Source: Calothrix sp. NIES-2100 (GTDB taxonomy: Bacteria; Cyanobacteriota; Cyanobacteriia; Cyanobacteriales; Nostocaceae). From it: a stretch of DNA of 64,000 nt. Shown here in pieces: positions 26,115 through 36,909 of this stretch; the stretch's first letter is position 1, and each line of letters opens with the position of its first letter. The notes under the pieces were generated by a model. That model made no database searches and was not told where the DNA came from. It saw only the letters and a program-made list of their open reading frames with translations. The stretch lies in NCBI RefSeq assembly GCF_002368195.1, contig NZ_AP018178.1, positions 355,436 to 419,435 of the forward strand, written 5' to 3'. A program made the translations under genes and the position numbers.

Positions 26115-28913
26115 ATGAATAAGCATACTAGACAAAGCTTCTTAGGATTGCTGAAATTTGTCTTGTTGGGAGTTTCATTACCCTTGTTATTGACAAGTAA
26201 GAATTGGGCAAAGGCAAATATTCAGCAAGAGAGTAGTCTGGTATATACACAAGTATTAGCGCAATCTACACCTCAACCTCAGCAATCTGCGAAGGTAAAA
26301 AAGACAAATACATCGGTTGAGGAAAAAGAGCCAGAAAAAGACGATAAATCTGATGAAAAAAATCAGGATTTACCGTGGACAGTAACGGCGGGTGTGTTAG
26401 GGGTTATAGTCATTTTGTACCTGGGAGTACTGCGGTTTTATCCCTTATTGCTGCTGCGGCTACCTGCGGAATTGAAAGTTCCTAAAACACCAATCACACC
26501 AGAGTTAAAAGTACCAGTTACTTTTGTAATTTGGCTCAAGTACCGTCCTAGAGTTCTTGATGCTTGGGTTGAGAAACACATTCATACTTTCGAGAAAAAA
26601 TTTTTGCAAAATGAAACCGTTGATGAACGCAAGGATTACGTTTCTCTCCCTGTGAAATTCAACAATCAAGATATTGAAGAACTAACAGCAACAGACTTGA
26701 GAGGAACTTTTAAAACAGAAAAGCAAATAGAAAAACGAGTAAGGTTGCTGATTTGGGGTGAGGGAGGTTCGGGAAAAACAACTATTGCTTGTCAAATTGC
26801 TAAATGGGCAATGATTAAAGACAAGTCTAAACGCCTGAACGAAGAACACTTAATGTTACCGATTCTAATTGAGCAAGAACTGAAATCGCAATTAGGTGAA
26901 GGTATCAAGCCTCTAATAGAAGAAATTGTGGGACATATCCAGGAGTTGAGCGACAGCGAACAAAAGATTGTTGATGAATTGCTAGTAGAACAACTGCTAC
27001 GAAAACGCCGGATTCTCTTAATTGTGGATCATTTCTCGGAGATGAATCAACAAACCCGCGAGCAGATTAATCCCAACCTCCGAGAGTTTCCGGCTAACGC
27101 TTTGGTAGTTACTTCACGTATTGAGGAAAGATTTAACGGAATCGACACCAAGATAAAAACCCTACGTTTTGATGGTGGGAAGTTAGCATATTTTATTGAG
27201 CAGTATATAAAACAATGTAAAAAATGGCAACTTTTTGAGGATAATCAGGAAGAATTTTTGCAAGAATGTGCCCAACTTGCACGCATAGTAGGTGACAAGC
27301 AAACAATTACAGTTTTGCTAGCGAAGCTTTATGCAGAGCGGATGATTAATGCTAAGGAGAATTTATCAGTTACGGAACGTTCTCTTGACAATATCCCTGA
27401 TTTAATAATTGACCACTTAAAAAAGCTAAATCGAGAAGTGGAAAGAAGCACTGCTGAGGAATATCACACACTTGAGCCAGATGCGAAGCTGATTGCGTGG
27501 AAATGTCTTGAGCAGAACTATAAGCCAAATTATGTAGAGCGAAACTCTTTAATTGATGCCTTGGGGCAAGAAAAAGCTGATAAAGCCCTGGAACATTTTG
27601 AGAAAAAACTTTATTTAATTAAGTCTGGAAACTCAGGCACAATTAGGTTTGCTCTAGACCCGTTAGCTGAGTACTTAGCAGGACTATATTTAGTAGAACA
27701 TCACAAAGAAAATGAAGCAAGCTGGCGTGAGTTTTTAGCAAAAGTAGACAGCGATGCAAATAAACGAGAAGAAATTAAAGGTTTTCTGCTTGCAGTCAGA
27801 GAATGTTGTATTGCCAAAGGCATAGAAGCGAAAGTACCTAGTTTTGTGGAGGAGGAACTAGGTAAACTCGCAGGGCTGGATCTGGAAGCACTCAAACAAG
27901 AACAACTTCAACGACGTATTCGCCGCCTAATTAACGATCTGTTTGTTCCAGAGGTAGAAGATAGGCGACGTGCTGCTGGAGAATTAGGAAAGATTGGCGT
28001 GGCGGCTAAATCTGCTGCTTTTGATCTGGTTAAAGCTTTGAAAGATCAAGATTCTCAAGTGCGTCGCAGTGCTGCCGATGCGTTAGGTAAGTTAGGCAAT
28101 GCTTCCGAGCCAGTATTGCAACGGCTACTAGCACTACTCAACGACCATAATGATTATGTGCGTGGCAGTGCTGCCTATGCGTTAGTTCAGTTAGGCAAAG
28201 CTTCCGAGCCAGTCTTGCAAAAGCTACTAGCACTACTCAACGACCAGAATGATTATGTGCGTGGCAGTGCTGCCGGTGTGTTAGGTAAGTTACGCAAAGC
28301 TTCCGAGCCAGTCTTGCAAGGACTACTAGCACTACTCAACGACCAAAATAATTATGTGCGTGAAAATGCTGCCGAAGCGTTAGTTAAGTTAGGCTATGGT
28401 TCCGAGCCAGTCTTGCAAAGGTTACTAGCACTACTCAACGACCAAAATAATTATGTGCGTGCAAGTGCTGCCGAAGCGTTAGTTAAGTTAGGCTATGGTT
28501 CCGAGCGAGTTTTGCAAGGGCTTCTAGCACTACTCAACGACCAGGATTATTTTGTGCGTCGCAGTGCTGCCGATGCGTTAGGTAAGTTAGGCTATGGTTC
28601 CGAGCCAGTCTTGCAAGGACTACTAGCACTACTCAACGACCAGGATTATTTTGTGCGTGGCATTGCTGCCGATGCGTTAGGTAAGTTAGGCAATGCTTCC
28701 GAGCCAGTCTTGCAAGGGCTTCTAGCACTACTCAACGACCAGGATTATTTTGTGCGTCGCAGTGCTGCCGATGCGTTAGGTAAGTTAGGCAAAGCTTCCG
28801 AGCCAGTCTTGCAAGGGCTACTAGCACTACTCAACGACCAAGATAAATCTGTGCGTGAAAGTGCTGCCGATGCGTTAAGAAAGTTAGGCTATGATTCCGA
28901 GCCTTCCACCTAG
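26115..28913 (+). CDS. Membrane-anchored NACHT-like NTPase with C-terminal HEAT repeats
   Basis: The N-terminus has a signal-like hydrophobic segment, a charged low-complexity stretch and a membrane helix (about 95-113, WTVTAGVLGVIVILYLGVL). The NTPase starts near 200 with P-loop GEGGSGKT (215-222), Walker B RRILLIVDHF and VVTSRIEE, a STAND/NACHT arrangement. From about 638 to the end are nine HEAT repeats of 33 residues, LLALLNDQ..YVR.SAADALGKLG..SEPVLQG, nearly identical in protein and DNA. The repeats probably bind the trigger or partner. The family is linked to immune-type signalling in cyanobacteria. The effector is not evident. Confidence 0.85.
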   Translation: MNKHTRQSFLGLLKFVLLGVSLPLLLTSKNWAKANIQQESSLVYTQVLAQSTPQPQQSAKVKKTNTSVEEKEPEKDDKSDEKNQDLPWTVTAGVLGVIVILYLGVLRFYPLLLLRLPAELKVPKTPITPELKVPVTFVIWLKYRPRVLDAWVEKHIHTFEKKFLQNETVDERKDYVSLPVKFNNQDIEELTATDLRGTFKTEKQIEKRVRLLIWGEGGSGKTTIACQIAKWAMIKDKSKRLNEEHLMLPILIEQELKSQLGEGIKPLIEEIVGHIQELSDSEQKIVDELLVEQLLRKRRILLIVDHFSEMNQQTREQINPNLREFPANALVVTSRIEERFNGIDTKIKTLRFDGGKLAYFIEQYIKQCKKWQLFEDNQEEFLQECAQLARIVGDKQTITVLLAKLYAERMINAKENLSVTERSLDNIPDLIIDHLKKLNREVERSTAEEYHTLEPDAKLIAWKCLEQNYKPNYVERNSLIDALGQEKADKALEHFEKKLYLIKSGNSGTIRFALDPLAEYLAGLYLVEHHKENEASWREFLAKVDSDANKREEIKGFLLAVRECCIAKGIEAKVPSFVEEELGKLAGLDLEALKQEQLQRRIRRLINDLFVPEVEDRRRAAGELGKIGVAAKSAAFDLVKALKDQDSQVRRSAADALGKLGNASEPVLQRLLALLNDHNDYVRGSAAYALVQLGKASEPVLQKLLALLNDQNDYVRGSAAGVLGKLRKASEPVLQGLLALLNDQNNYVRENAAEALVKLGYGSEPVLQRLLALLNDQNNYVRASAAEALVKLGYGSERVLQGLLALLNDQDYFVRRSAADALGKLGYGSEPVLQGLLALLNDQDYFVRGIAADALGKLGNASEPVLQGLLALLNDQDYFVRRSAADALGKLGKASEPVLQGLLALLNDQDKSVRESAADALRKLGYDSEPST

Positions 28914-29007
28914 CACCATAGCGTTTCGTTGATTTAGAAAATGTGGTTGTTGTAGGCGATAATGCGATCGCCTGTTGTTGTTAACCTTGTAGTAGTGCGA
29001 TCGCTTA

Positions 29008-29119
29008 GGAAACTCCAAAAAATAAATTATGCCAAATTGTAGGGGCGGGGTTACCCCGCCCCTACGAGTTGCGGGTTTGGTAGGTTAATGATTGGAATAT
29101 TTTTTTATTTGGAAGTCCC
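29008..29119. mobile_element. MITE family 2, copy B (uninterrupted)
   Basis: A 112-bp element from GGAAACTCCAAA to TTTGGAAGTCCC is flanked by TTA on both sides (29005-29007 and 29120-29122). The centre is the palindrome GTAGGGGCGGGG-TTA-CCCCGCCCCTAC. It matches copy A at 16975 apart from the inserted element and a few bases, and so serves as the empty-site reference for it. Confidence 0.8.
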
Positions 29120-29163
29120 TTATCGCCAGTTGTTTTTGATTAAATAAGCGATCGCTCTTTTAG

Positions 29164-32100
29164 CTAATTTTTCTCCTCCAGTATCAATGTAGACTCAGCC
29201 GCACGCCCAAATTCTTCAGGTGCATATTGTAAATGCGCTTCCGCACCAGGCCAAAGGAATTTACCGGGGGTAACGGAACGTACTAAGTAATGTAGGCTAT
29301 AAACTCCTGGTTCGAGGTGGTCGGCATAGGCGATAATGCGATCGCGGTAGATATTCTTAAACCCAAGTTGCCAACTATCGGCTTTTGCTTGCAATGCGGC
29401 GGTTGTAGTTTGGAAACTTGCGTCTACTGCTTCTAATCCTGCTGGTAGAGGATCTGTAATTACTACATGATCTACAGGATGATCTGTAATCACTTCTAAA
29501 CCTATATCAAATACTTGTCCTGGTTGTAAAGTTAAGGGTTTATCAAAGGCGTAAAGTCCAAATTTTTGCAGAATACTTTCCGCTTCGCCAAGTTTTTGAA
29601 TTTCTCTGGTGACTCTTAACCCGTTAAATTTCCCTGGTTGATTTCCTTGCAAGCGATAATTATAAGCAACCAGATAATGTAATTTACCTCTACCTGATTT
29701 TTGTAATACTAAATCATGGCGACCACGAGGTAATTGATCCATTGGTACATTTAATTGCAAGCTAGGATTGCTATAGCCTTCAAAGCGGTTTTCACCTAAC
29801 TTTTTACCTGCTAATTGTACAGAAGAAACAAAATTAGGTGGTGTGGGTTGGAGTTGACTATATTCTACTAAGGCTGTGAGGGCTTGGGCATTGTTATAAC
29901 TAGTTTGCCATGTCCCATCTCTTCTTTGTGCTAGCAAACTTTGAAATAATTTATCTACTACTTCCGGTTTCGCTTTGTTAGCAATAAACAACCGTAAAGC
30001 TTGCGCTTGTGCTGTTGTCTGTGAACTCATCCATCCCCAACTACTGGGTATACTAATAACTGCTGTGCGACCAGTTTCATAGATATTTTGTTGTAACTGG
30101 TTTAACATAATTTGCGATTCGTCTTGCCATTCCGGGAATTGCGATAAGTATCGCGCTAATTTGATTTGATTAACTACATCAAAGTTATTCCGCTGTTGAT
30201 AAATATCTGCTAAAAAGCTATTGCGTTTATCGCCAATTTCTGCTAATGCTATCAAGGTATTGAGTTGCAGTTGATTTTTACAAATTTGCTGTTTGCAAAA
30301 GTCGTATTGTCCAGGGTTTGCGAGGACTTTTTGTAAGTAACTCTTGAGGCGAGAAAGCATTGCAGAATTAATTGCACCAGGGAAAGCTTGATTGGCTTTG
30401 GCTAAAGATTCTGCTGCGTAGTTAGATATCCAAGGATCGGATTTTTCTTGTCCGGGGTAGGAAGCAAAACCACCATCGGCTATTTGCAGCTTTTGCAGTT
30501 GTTCTGTGGCTTGATTAGCTTGTTGATTAATGTTGAATTCAGCAAATGTTTGTCCATATTTTTGGGAGAGCGTTTGCAAATTTGCCGCAATGATTAACTG
30601 GCTGGCTGCTGGTTCGGCGAAAGGTAATTCGTCATCGCCTAAAACTTGTTTGGCTGGTGCTGTAATTTCTGGGACTAAGCTACTAGCCAGTTGAATATCT
30701 AAACCTCCCGCATTGGGGATGGTATTTTTATCAACATTTAAAGGTATCTTGGTTTGCTTTTCGGTGATTCCTGTTTCTACAACTTGTTCGGTAATTTCTA
30801 GCGGCTTAATTTCTAAAGGTACTTCAAATGCATCGGCTGCATTATTTAATTGTGTGGTAAACCGGACTTTTCCCTCTCCCACATTCTCCGCCAGCATGGG
30901 GAAGCGATAAGCTTGGGTAGTAGTTTCGGCTTTGGTTTGTAAATTTGTGGTGGTGGGGTTATTTTCTGCAAATTTTACTGTACCGCTAAGTTCGCCGTTA
31001 ATCGAGAGGTTTCCGCTATTTCCCGTGTTATTGGTGACGGATAAACCAGCGAGAATGCGATCGCCTGGACGGGCAAATTGTGGCAAAATAGCATTAGTTA
31101 GCAGTGGTTTTGTGGTGATAAAAGTGCGATCGCCATTGCCAAACCGCAAATTACCATCGGTAGCGACAGCCATGACTCGCCATGTGGTTAAGTCATCGGG
31201 GAGTTTAAATGTTATCTGTGCTTTCCCTGTGGTGTCGGTGAGTACAGAACCATTGTAATAAGCTAAGGCTTGGAAATCTGTGCGAACGCGGGTATTAGCT
31301 GCACCTGATGAAAAGCCACCGCCATAACCCCAGCCTTTGGGTTTGGGGATATCTTGGGGTTGAATGACGACATCGGGACGATTATCACTGAAACGAGTTG
31401 CGATCGCTTGTTCGGCGTATACTGTATTTACTAAATCCGGTGGACGATAGCCAGATAGTTGCAGTACTGCTTCATTCACCACCATGACGGAAAGTTGTCC
31501 TTGGGTGGGATTACCTTGATTATCTTTAAGTTCTAGTTGTACAGTTTCCTCAGCACCAGGTTCGAGTGATGCTTGCACTGGGTTAACTTGCACTGTTAAA
31601 TATTTATCCTGCAAGTTGACTTTAAAAGGTGCAAAGCCAATTTTCACTAATTTATCTAAACTTCCCGGTTCCACTTCCTGAAGTGGTTTACCTTGTCTGA
31701 CTAATACAGCTTGTACTGCTGCATTAGGTAACATTTCTGGCGTAACTTGAAACTGAATTTGTGGTGCGCCTCCCTTAACTTTGGTAATTTGCTGATATAT
31801 AGGTTTGTCTTTAATTACCGCAAAATATAACTCTGCTTCTGGGTAGGGAGATTGAATTAATGCAGTTGCAGTTTCCCCAGGTTTAAACTCTTTTTTATCT
31901 AGTTTTACTTCTAGCTTGTCTTCTTCTGGCGAACCCCAATAAACTTGATTGTCTCCAGTTACCCAAATTTGTAAATCTGTGGCGCTTAATTCATCTTTTG
32001 TATCGCTAAAATTCGCCCTAATTCTGTAGGAACCAGATTCTTTGGGTGTTAAATTTACCGATTGGGCATTTTCAGCAGATGTCACTTCTGCTTGTCCGAC

Positions 32101-34884
32101 TGTTTTATATTCAACTTGATTTTTTGGTGTGCGGCTACCTTCTACTAATTTGGTGACGCTACTATATTTCATCTGTTGTAATTCTAGACGTAGCCGTTGA
32201 CCTGTGAGCGGTTTTCCTGTAGGGTCAGTAACAATGGTTTCAATAGAAAATGGTTTACCAGCATCAGCCACAAAATTACTTTTTAATCCAATCAGACGAT
32301 TACTAGGTAAAGCTGTAAAAGTTTGCGAATTCGCTACCGATAAATTAGAAACATCTGCGACTTGCACATCTACCCGGTAAGTCATTGGGTATGGTAAATC
32401 TTTCGCGACTGTCAGACTTTTTTCGCTTTTCCCATTCGCATCTAGTACAGAAGTAGTTTGCAAGACATCGCTAGTTAAAGTTGGACTTTCTTCCGGCCAA
32501 AACCATTGTCTCCCAAAGTTAAATTCTTCCCAACTCTTGGGTACAAAATTAGCTTGCTGGCGGGTAACAAAATATTTGGCTTCTCCTCCTTGTACAGGCG
32601 CACCAAAGAGATAATTACTAGCCGCCTTCGCTGCAACTTTATCGCCAATTAAGGCAAATTCCTTATCTAAATTTAGTTCGACTTTAAAATTAGGCGGTTT
32701 AAATTCTGCAACTCGGAACTCTCCAGAAATTTCTTGCCCGCTTTTCCCTTTAGCTTGGACTGTATAATATCCTAAGCGTTGAGTTTTACTAATTGGTAAC
32801 TCTAAGGAGAATGTACCAAATTCATTAGTAGTTTTTGTCCCTAAACTAGTATTTTTCCCATCAGGATCAACTAAAGTTAATTGGTAAGCAGCATTTTTAT
32901 CTTGCTGAATTGTGCCATTTTGCAAGTAATCAGCAAAACCAGTTAACCAAGCTTTCTCCCCTGGCTGATATAACTGTCTATCTGAGAAGATAATTCCCCG
33001 TGATTCTGGCTTCCCATCTTGCCAACCTCCATCAATACCATAACCATAAGCACCGCTATATTCTTCTGTGCGGGTAAATGCCCAATCTTGATTTTCCCGG
33101 GCGATTATTAAAAATTCTGGTGCTTTGACAAAGGTTTGATTACTACCTAAACACTGCTTTAAATCTGCACTTTTAATGCTTAAATTACCACTATCATCTG
33201 TTTTCCCAGTTGCGCAAGGTGAAGCTGGCGGACGAGATTTGGCATTTAATTGTGATTGATAAATTTCTACAGCCGCAGCTTTCACAGGTGAACCATCACT
33301 AAGATGATGAACGCGGATTAAGCCGGAATCAGGAAACCATTGGGAAAATACACCTAAATTTGTTAATTGTACTAAGCCGTAAGTTGTGGGTTCCCGCCAC
33401 AGTTCTTTACCATTTTCCTGATATTTGTTAGTACGTGCTTGTACACCATAAGCTAACATCCCCGTCTGAGAAGATAGTTTTTCTCGCAGAGGTACAGTAA
33501 TATCAACTGCTTGATTGTTCTTCCTCGCTACCGAGAAACTTTGCCATTCAACTGGTTTCGGTAATAAATTATTGGCGTAATTATCGTAAACCAAATCTGT
33601 TGGCTGCACCAGACGATAAGCGGCTTTATACTTCGCCTCTGGCAAATTTATCGTATTGATATTTAGCTGTAAATCTTTACCGGAGGGAAAAATATTTAAA
33701 TCTGAAGGAACCCAAATATTCCCAGCTAAATCACCAGTTTCATAATTAAGGGTGACGGGTTTACCTAAAGTCTGTCCAAATTTATCTTTAAGATTTGCAC
33801 CAACAGTAATTGTATAACTCGTAGCTGGGGCTAAGGCATAAGGATTAATATTGATAACTCTATCTTCATCGTTAACTTGGATGAGTCTAGAAATATCTTT
33901 AGGCTTAGGGTTGATTTTAATATTTTCAATAGCAGAATCGGCAACTAAGATGTTATTAAATTCTAACTGTGGACTACCTTTAACAAATCTGCCGTAGGTT
34001 CCCCCTGCGTCTGGTTGTCCATAAAAATTGATTTTTTGAAACGCTAAAGGTGAATAAGTGACTAATTTACTGGCAAATTCTTTCTCGCTAGGTAAATTAC
34101 CATAAGCTGGAAGGATACCAGGCGCAAAATTTAGCCGATAACGAGTTGCTTCGGCGAGAGTTTTTTGGGGGATAAGCTGATAAATCCAATTGCGTTGGGA
34201 AGGGTCAAATTTTTCTAATGGATCTTCACTTTCTTGTGGCTTATCTTCTTTATCTAAAATTACTTTAAAATTAATACCTTCAGTTTTACCTTCAGGAATT
34301 AGCTGTAAATGTTTTTGTACAGAATTTACATCTAATTCCACATTCGATGTAAATTGTAAAGTTGGCTGTACATCAATCGGTTGATCGTCAGCCTTCTCCA
34401 TCGGGTTAACGCCTGGTAAATTAGTCAGCTTAATCGGTTCGGTATTGAAAGTCCAAGCTAAATCTTTATCTAAACGATGATTTTTTAAATCAGCTAAACC
34501 AGATTTAAGCGTTACTTGAAATCTTGTGGCTTGAGGTAAGGCTTTATCTGCTTGAAAACCCACCATGCGCGGTGTTAAAAAGCGAAATCTACCAGGTAAA
34601 GGTGGTACAATTTCAAATTTTTGCAGCAAATTCTCTTGTTCTGGACTGTCTAGCCTTTCCACAGGAATTAAGGCCTCTTTAAATCGGATACGAATTTGAT
34701 TGAGAGGTTTCGCATCGCCAATGGGACTAATTTGTTCAATCCAATCTGGTAATTTGGGTGGTGTGAGAGGCGCAACTGTTGGTAGTTGTTCTCTACCTGA
34801 ACCAATTCCGAAAAAACTACACCCTGCTATTCCTAAAACAAGCGTTAACGTAAGTAGGAATTTAATTAAAATTTTCATAAGCAT
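29164..34884 (-). CDS. Alpha-2-macroglobulin family lipoprotein lacking the thioester motif
   Basis: The 1906-residue protein begins with a lipoprotein signal (LGIAGCSFFG) and has the bacterial A2M order: MG1-type Ig domains, LIIARENQDWAF...RGIIFSDRQLYQPGEKAWLTG, the alpha-2-macroglobulin segment DLTTWRVMAVATDG, then the helical thioester domain (SYAAESLAKANQAF) and the receptor-binding-like C-terminus. Where thioester proteins have YPYGCVEQ, this one has LPFAEPAASQ, so covalent trapping is not possible. Bacterial A2Ms act as periplasmic protease traps and are often paired with PBP1C, which lies 2 kb away on the other strand. Confidence 0.92.
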   Translation of the reverse strand: MLMKILIKFLLTLTLVLGIAGCSFFGIGSGREQLPTVAPLTPPKLPDWIEQISPIGDAKPLNQIRIRFKEALIPVERLDSPEQENLLQKFEIVPPLPGRFRFLTPRMVGFQADKALPQATRFQVTLKSGLADLKNHRLDKDLAWTFNTEPIKLTNLPGVNPMEKADDQPIDVQPTLQFTSNVELDVNSVQKHLQLIPEGKTEGINFKVILDKEDKPQESEDPLEKFDPSQRNWIYQLIPQKTLAEATRYRLNFAPGILPAYGNLPSEKEFASKLVTYSPLAFQKINFYGQPDAGGTYGRFVKGSPQLEFNNILVADSAIENIKINPKPKDISRLIQVNDEDRVININPYALAPATSYTITVGANLKDKFGQTLGKPVTLNYETGDLAGNIWVPSDLNIFPSGKDLQLNINTINLPEAKYKAAYRLVQPTDLVYDNYANNLLPKPVEWQSFSVARKNNQAVDITVPLREKLSSQTGMLAYGVQARTNKYQENGKELWREPTTYGLVQLTNLGVFSQWFPDSGLIRVHHLSDGSPVKAAAVEIYQSQLNAKSRPPASPCATGKTDDSGNLSIKSADLKQCLGSNQTFVKAPEFLIIARENQDWAFTRTEEYSGAYGYGIDGGWQDGKPESRGIIFSDRQLYQPGEKAWLTGFADYLQNGTIQQDKNAAYQLTLVDPDGKNTSLGTKTTNEFGTFSLELPISKTQRLGYYTVQAKGKSGQEISGEFRVAEFKPPNFKVELNLDKEFALIGDKVAAKAASNYLFGAPVQGGEAKYFVTRQQANFVPKSWEEFNFGRQWFWPEESPTLTSDVLQTTSVLDANGKSEKSLTVAKDLPYPMTYRVDVQVADVSNLSVANSQTFTALPSNRLIGLKSNFVADAGKPFSIETIVTDPTGKPLTGQRLRLELQQMKYSSVTKLVEGSRTPKNQVEYKTVGQAEVTSAENAQSVNLTPKESGSYRIRANFSDTKDELSATDLQIWVTGDNQVYWGSPEEDKLEVKLDKKEFKPGETATALIQSPYPEAELYFAVIKDKPIYQQITKVKGGAPQIQFQVTPEMLPNAAVQAVLVRQGKPLQEVEPGSLDKLVKIGFAPFKVNLQDKYLTVQVNPVQASLEPGAEETVQLELKDNQGNPTQGQLSVMVVNEAVLQLSGYRPPDLVNTVYAEQAIATRFSDNRPDVVIQPQDIPKPKGWGYGGGFSSGAANTRVRTDFQALAYYNGSVLTDTTGKAQITFKLPDDLTTWRVMAVATDGNLRFGNGDRTFITTKPLLTNAILPQFARPGDRILAGLSVTNNTGNSGNLSINGELSGTVKFAENNPTTTNLQTKAETTTQAYRFPMLAENVGEGKVRFTTQLNNAADAFEVPLEIKPLEITEQVVETGITEKQTKIPLNVDKNTIPNAGGLDIQLASSLVPEITAPAKQVLGDDELPFAEPAASQLIIAANLQTLSQKYGQTFAEFNINQQANQATEQLQKLQIADGGFASYPGQEKSDPWISNYAAESLAKANQAFPGAINSAMLSRLKSYLQKVLANPGQYDFCKQQICKNQLQLNTLIALAEIGDKRNSFLADIYQQRNNFDVVNQIKLARYLSQFPEWQDESQIMLNQLQQNIYETGRTAVISIPSSWGWMSSQTTAQAQALRLFIANKAKPEVVDKLFQSLLAQRRDGTWQTSYNNAQALTALVEYSQLQPTPPNFVSSVQLAGKKLGENRFEGYSNPSLQLNVPMDQLPRGRHDLVLQKSGRGKLHYLVAYNYRLQGNQPGKFNGLRVTREIQKLGEAESILQKFGLYAFDKPLTLQPGQVFDIGLEVITDHPVDHVVITDPLPAGLEAVDASFQTTTAALQAKADSWQLGFKNIYRDRIIAYADHLEPGVYSLHYLVRSVTPGKFLWPGAEAHLQYAPEEFGRAAESTLILEEKN

Positions 34885-35212
34885 AAATATTTCTTCTCTC
34901 TGCGCCTCTGCGGCTCTGCGTGAGATATCTTATATAGATAACCAATCAAATGCGATTGTTCCTAATAATTACTACAATTCTTAACGATGGCAATCTGCTG
35001 AGAGTTGTGAGACTTTTTTAAACGAACCGCAAAGGGCGCAAAGGGCACGAAGAGAAAGAGAGCATCCACTTTTGGTAGAACGACTCATCTCAAATTTTAT
35101 TATTATCACAAATTGAGTTGTTACAGATTTAAAATATGGACTTAATTTAGTTTGCCGTAAGAATCTGGGAAAACTAATTTTATCTAGAAGCGGTTATGGC
35201 TGACCTATTGTG
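34885..35212. other. Divergent intergenic region
   Basis: This spacer lies between the divergent A2M and sensor kinase genes. It contains a CTCTGCGCCTCTGCGGCTCTGCG repeat (near 34897) and a GAACCGCAAAGGGCGCAAAGG repeat (near 35024), both common low-complexity motifs in these genomes. The two promoters must lie here, but no specific site is claimed. Confidence 0.35.
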
Positions 35213-36838
35213 ATGAAAATTGCTCATAAACTAGTTGGAAGCTTTGTTAGTGTTTCCTTATTAACGAGTGTTGTTGGTGTGGTGGCGATCGCCCAAAGCC
35301 AAAAAATTGCGGAAAATCTAGCGATCGCAGAAGCTGAACACGTTGCGCAAGTGCTTGCGGCTTCGATCACCCACTATGCTTATTACAATCAAAAATCTAT
35401 TTCTCTAGAACGTTCTGACGAACTGCAAAATTATACCCATGTGCTACATGAGCGGCAAAAGCGCGATATTGTGGTGGTCAATCGTCAGAAGCTGATTTTG
35501 GCGGATGCTGTTGTTGAAAATATTGGCACAATTTTTGACCACGATCAAGGCAATGAAATACAGCAAACGATACAGGATGGCAAATCTAGAAGTTTTTTGG
35601 AAAAAAGTGTTGATTATCCCCAAGGAATTAAATTAATTGTCTTGCCGCTGAAGGGAGAGCAAAATCAGATCGATGGTGCAATCATTCTAGAATGGTCATC
35701 GCTGTTTGATAAAGCGATCGCCAAAGCTAGACCGACGATGGTGTTGATCAGTATCACCAGTTTAGCTTGTGTGATTTTAGCATTGATTTTAGGGTTACAA
35801 ATTTCCAGCAGTATTGCTAAACCACTGCAATCTGTGACTGAGGTAGCGCAGCAAGTCACCGAAGAGTCTAACTTTGACCTCAAAGTCCCTGTAATCAGCA
35901 AGGATGAAACCGGCATCCTAGCGATCGCATTCAACCATCTGATCGAACGTGTGAAAGTGCTGCTGACTGAAAAAGAACAACGTTCCGAGGAACTTCAGCA
36001 AGCTTTAACCCAGCTGCACAACACTCAATTCCAACTAATTCAAACCGAAAAGATGTCAAGTCTAGGTCAACTGGTTGCTGGAGTTGCCCATGAAATCAAC
36101 AACCCTATGAATTTTATTCATGGCAACGTTACCCATATTGATAGCTACACTCAAGACTTGCTGAGATTAATTCAAGCATACCAAGAACATTACCCCAATC
36201 CACCCCAAACACTCCAAGAAGTTTTGGATGATGTGGAATTTGACTTTCTGCATGAAGACCTAATCAAGCTGCTGCAATCCATGAAGGTTGGTACAGAACG
36301 GATTCGGCAAATTGTGTTATCTCTGCGTAACTTCTCTCGCCTAGATGAATCTGACTTTAAAGAAGCTGACATTCATGAGGGCATTGACAATACGCTACTG
36401 ATTTTACAACATCGCCTCCCAGCAGTTGAAGTTATAAAAGATTACAGTCAATTGCCTTTAGTTGAGTGTTATCCGGGACAACTCAATCAGGTATTTATGA
36501 ATATACTAACGAATGCAATTGATGCGGTGGAAGAATCTGCACAGCAAACACAACCTGGTAAAATTTGGATTTCTACTCAAGTGACAGCTGACAATCAAGT
36601 GCAGATTGCGATCGCCGATAATGGTGCGGGGATATCTGAAAAAGTGCGATCGCGCATTTTTGATCCTTTCTTTACTACCAAACCGATTGGGAAAGGTACA
36701 GGCTTAGGCTTATCCATCAGCTACAAAATTATCACCGAAAGACATCATGGCAAGATTTGGTGTGATTCCACAGAAGGAGAAGGAACTAAATTTGTGCTGG
36801 AAATACCAGTTCATCAACCTAAACTCATGGCGAGTTGA
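35213..36838 (+). CDS. Sensor histidine kinase with HAMP domain
   Basis: Two membrane helices (about 7-27 and 175-198) enclose an extracytoplasmic sensor of some 145 residues. A HAMP domain follows, then the H-box AGVAHEINNPMNF (His about 293), N-box NQVFMNILTNAIDAV, G1 IADNGAGIS and G2 GKGTGLGLSIS. The long insert between H- and N-box is typical of cyanobacterial HisKA kinases. No response regulator gene is adjacent, so the partner is elsewhere. The position between the A2M gene and pbpC suggests cell-envelope sensing, but that is only inference from neighbours. ATG 35213 is preferred over GTG 35210. Confidence 0.92.
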   Translation: MKIAHKLVGSFVSVSLLTSVVGVVAIAQSQKIAENLAIAEAEHVAQVLAASITHYAYYNQKSISLERSDELQNYTHVLHERQKRDIVVVNRQKLILADAVVENIGTIFDHDQGNEIQQTIQDGKSRSFLEKSVDYPQGIKLIVLPLKGEQNQIDGAIILEWSSLFDKAIAKARPTMVLISITSLACVILALILGLQISSSIAKPLQSVTEVAQQVTEESNFDLKVPVISKDETGILAIAFNHLIERVKVLLTEKEQRSEELQQALTQLHNTQFQLIQTEKMSSLGQLVAGVAHEINNPMNFIHGNVTHIDSYTQDLLRLIQAYQEHYPNPPQTLQEVLDDVEFDFLHEDLIKLLQSMKVGTERIRQIVLSLRNFSRLDESDFKEADIHEGIDNTLLILQHRLPAVEVIKDYSQLPLVECYPGQLNQVFMNILTNAIDAVEESAQQTQPGKIWISTQVTADNQVQIAIADNGAGISEKVRSRIFDPFFTTKPIGKGTGLGLSISYKIITERHHGKIWCDSTEGEGTKFVLEIPVHQPKLMAS

Positions 36839-36909
36839 GATATTTCCCGATCGAGTGGCGATTGCTACGTCAAAATTAAAGTAAGTTTGACAGGGTAGAG
36901 CATTCGCTG

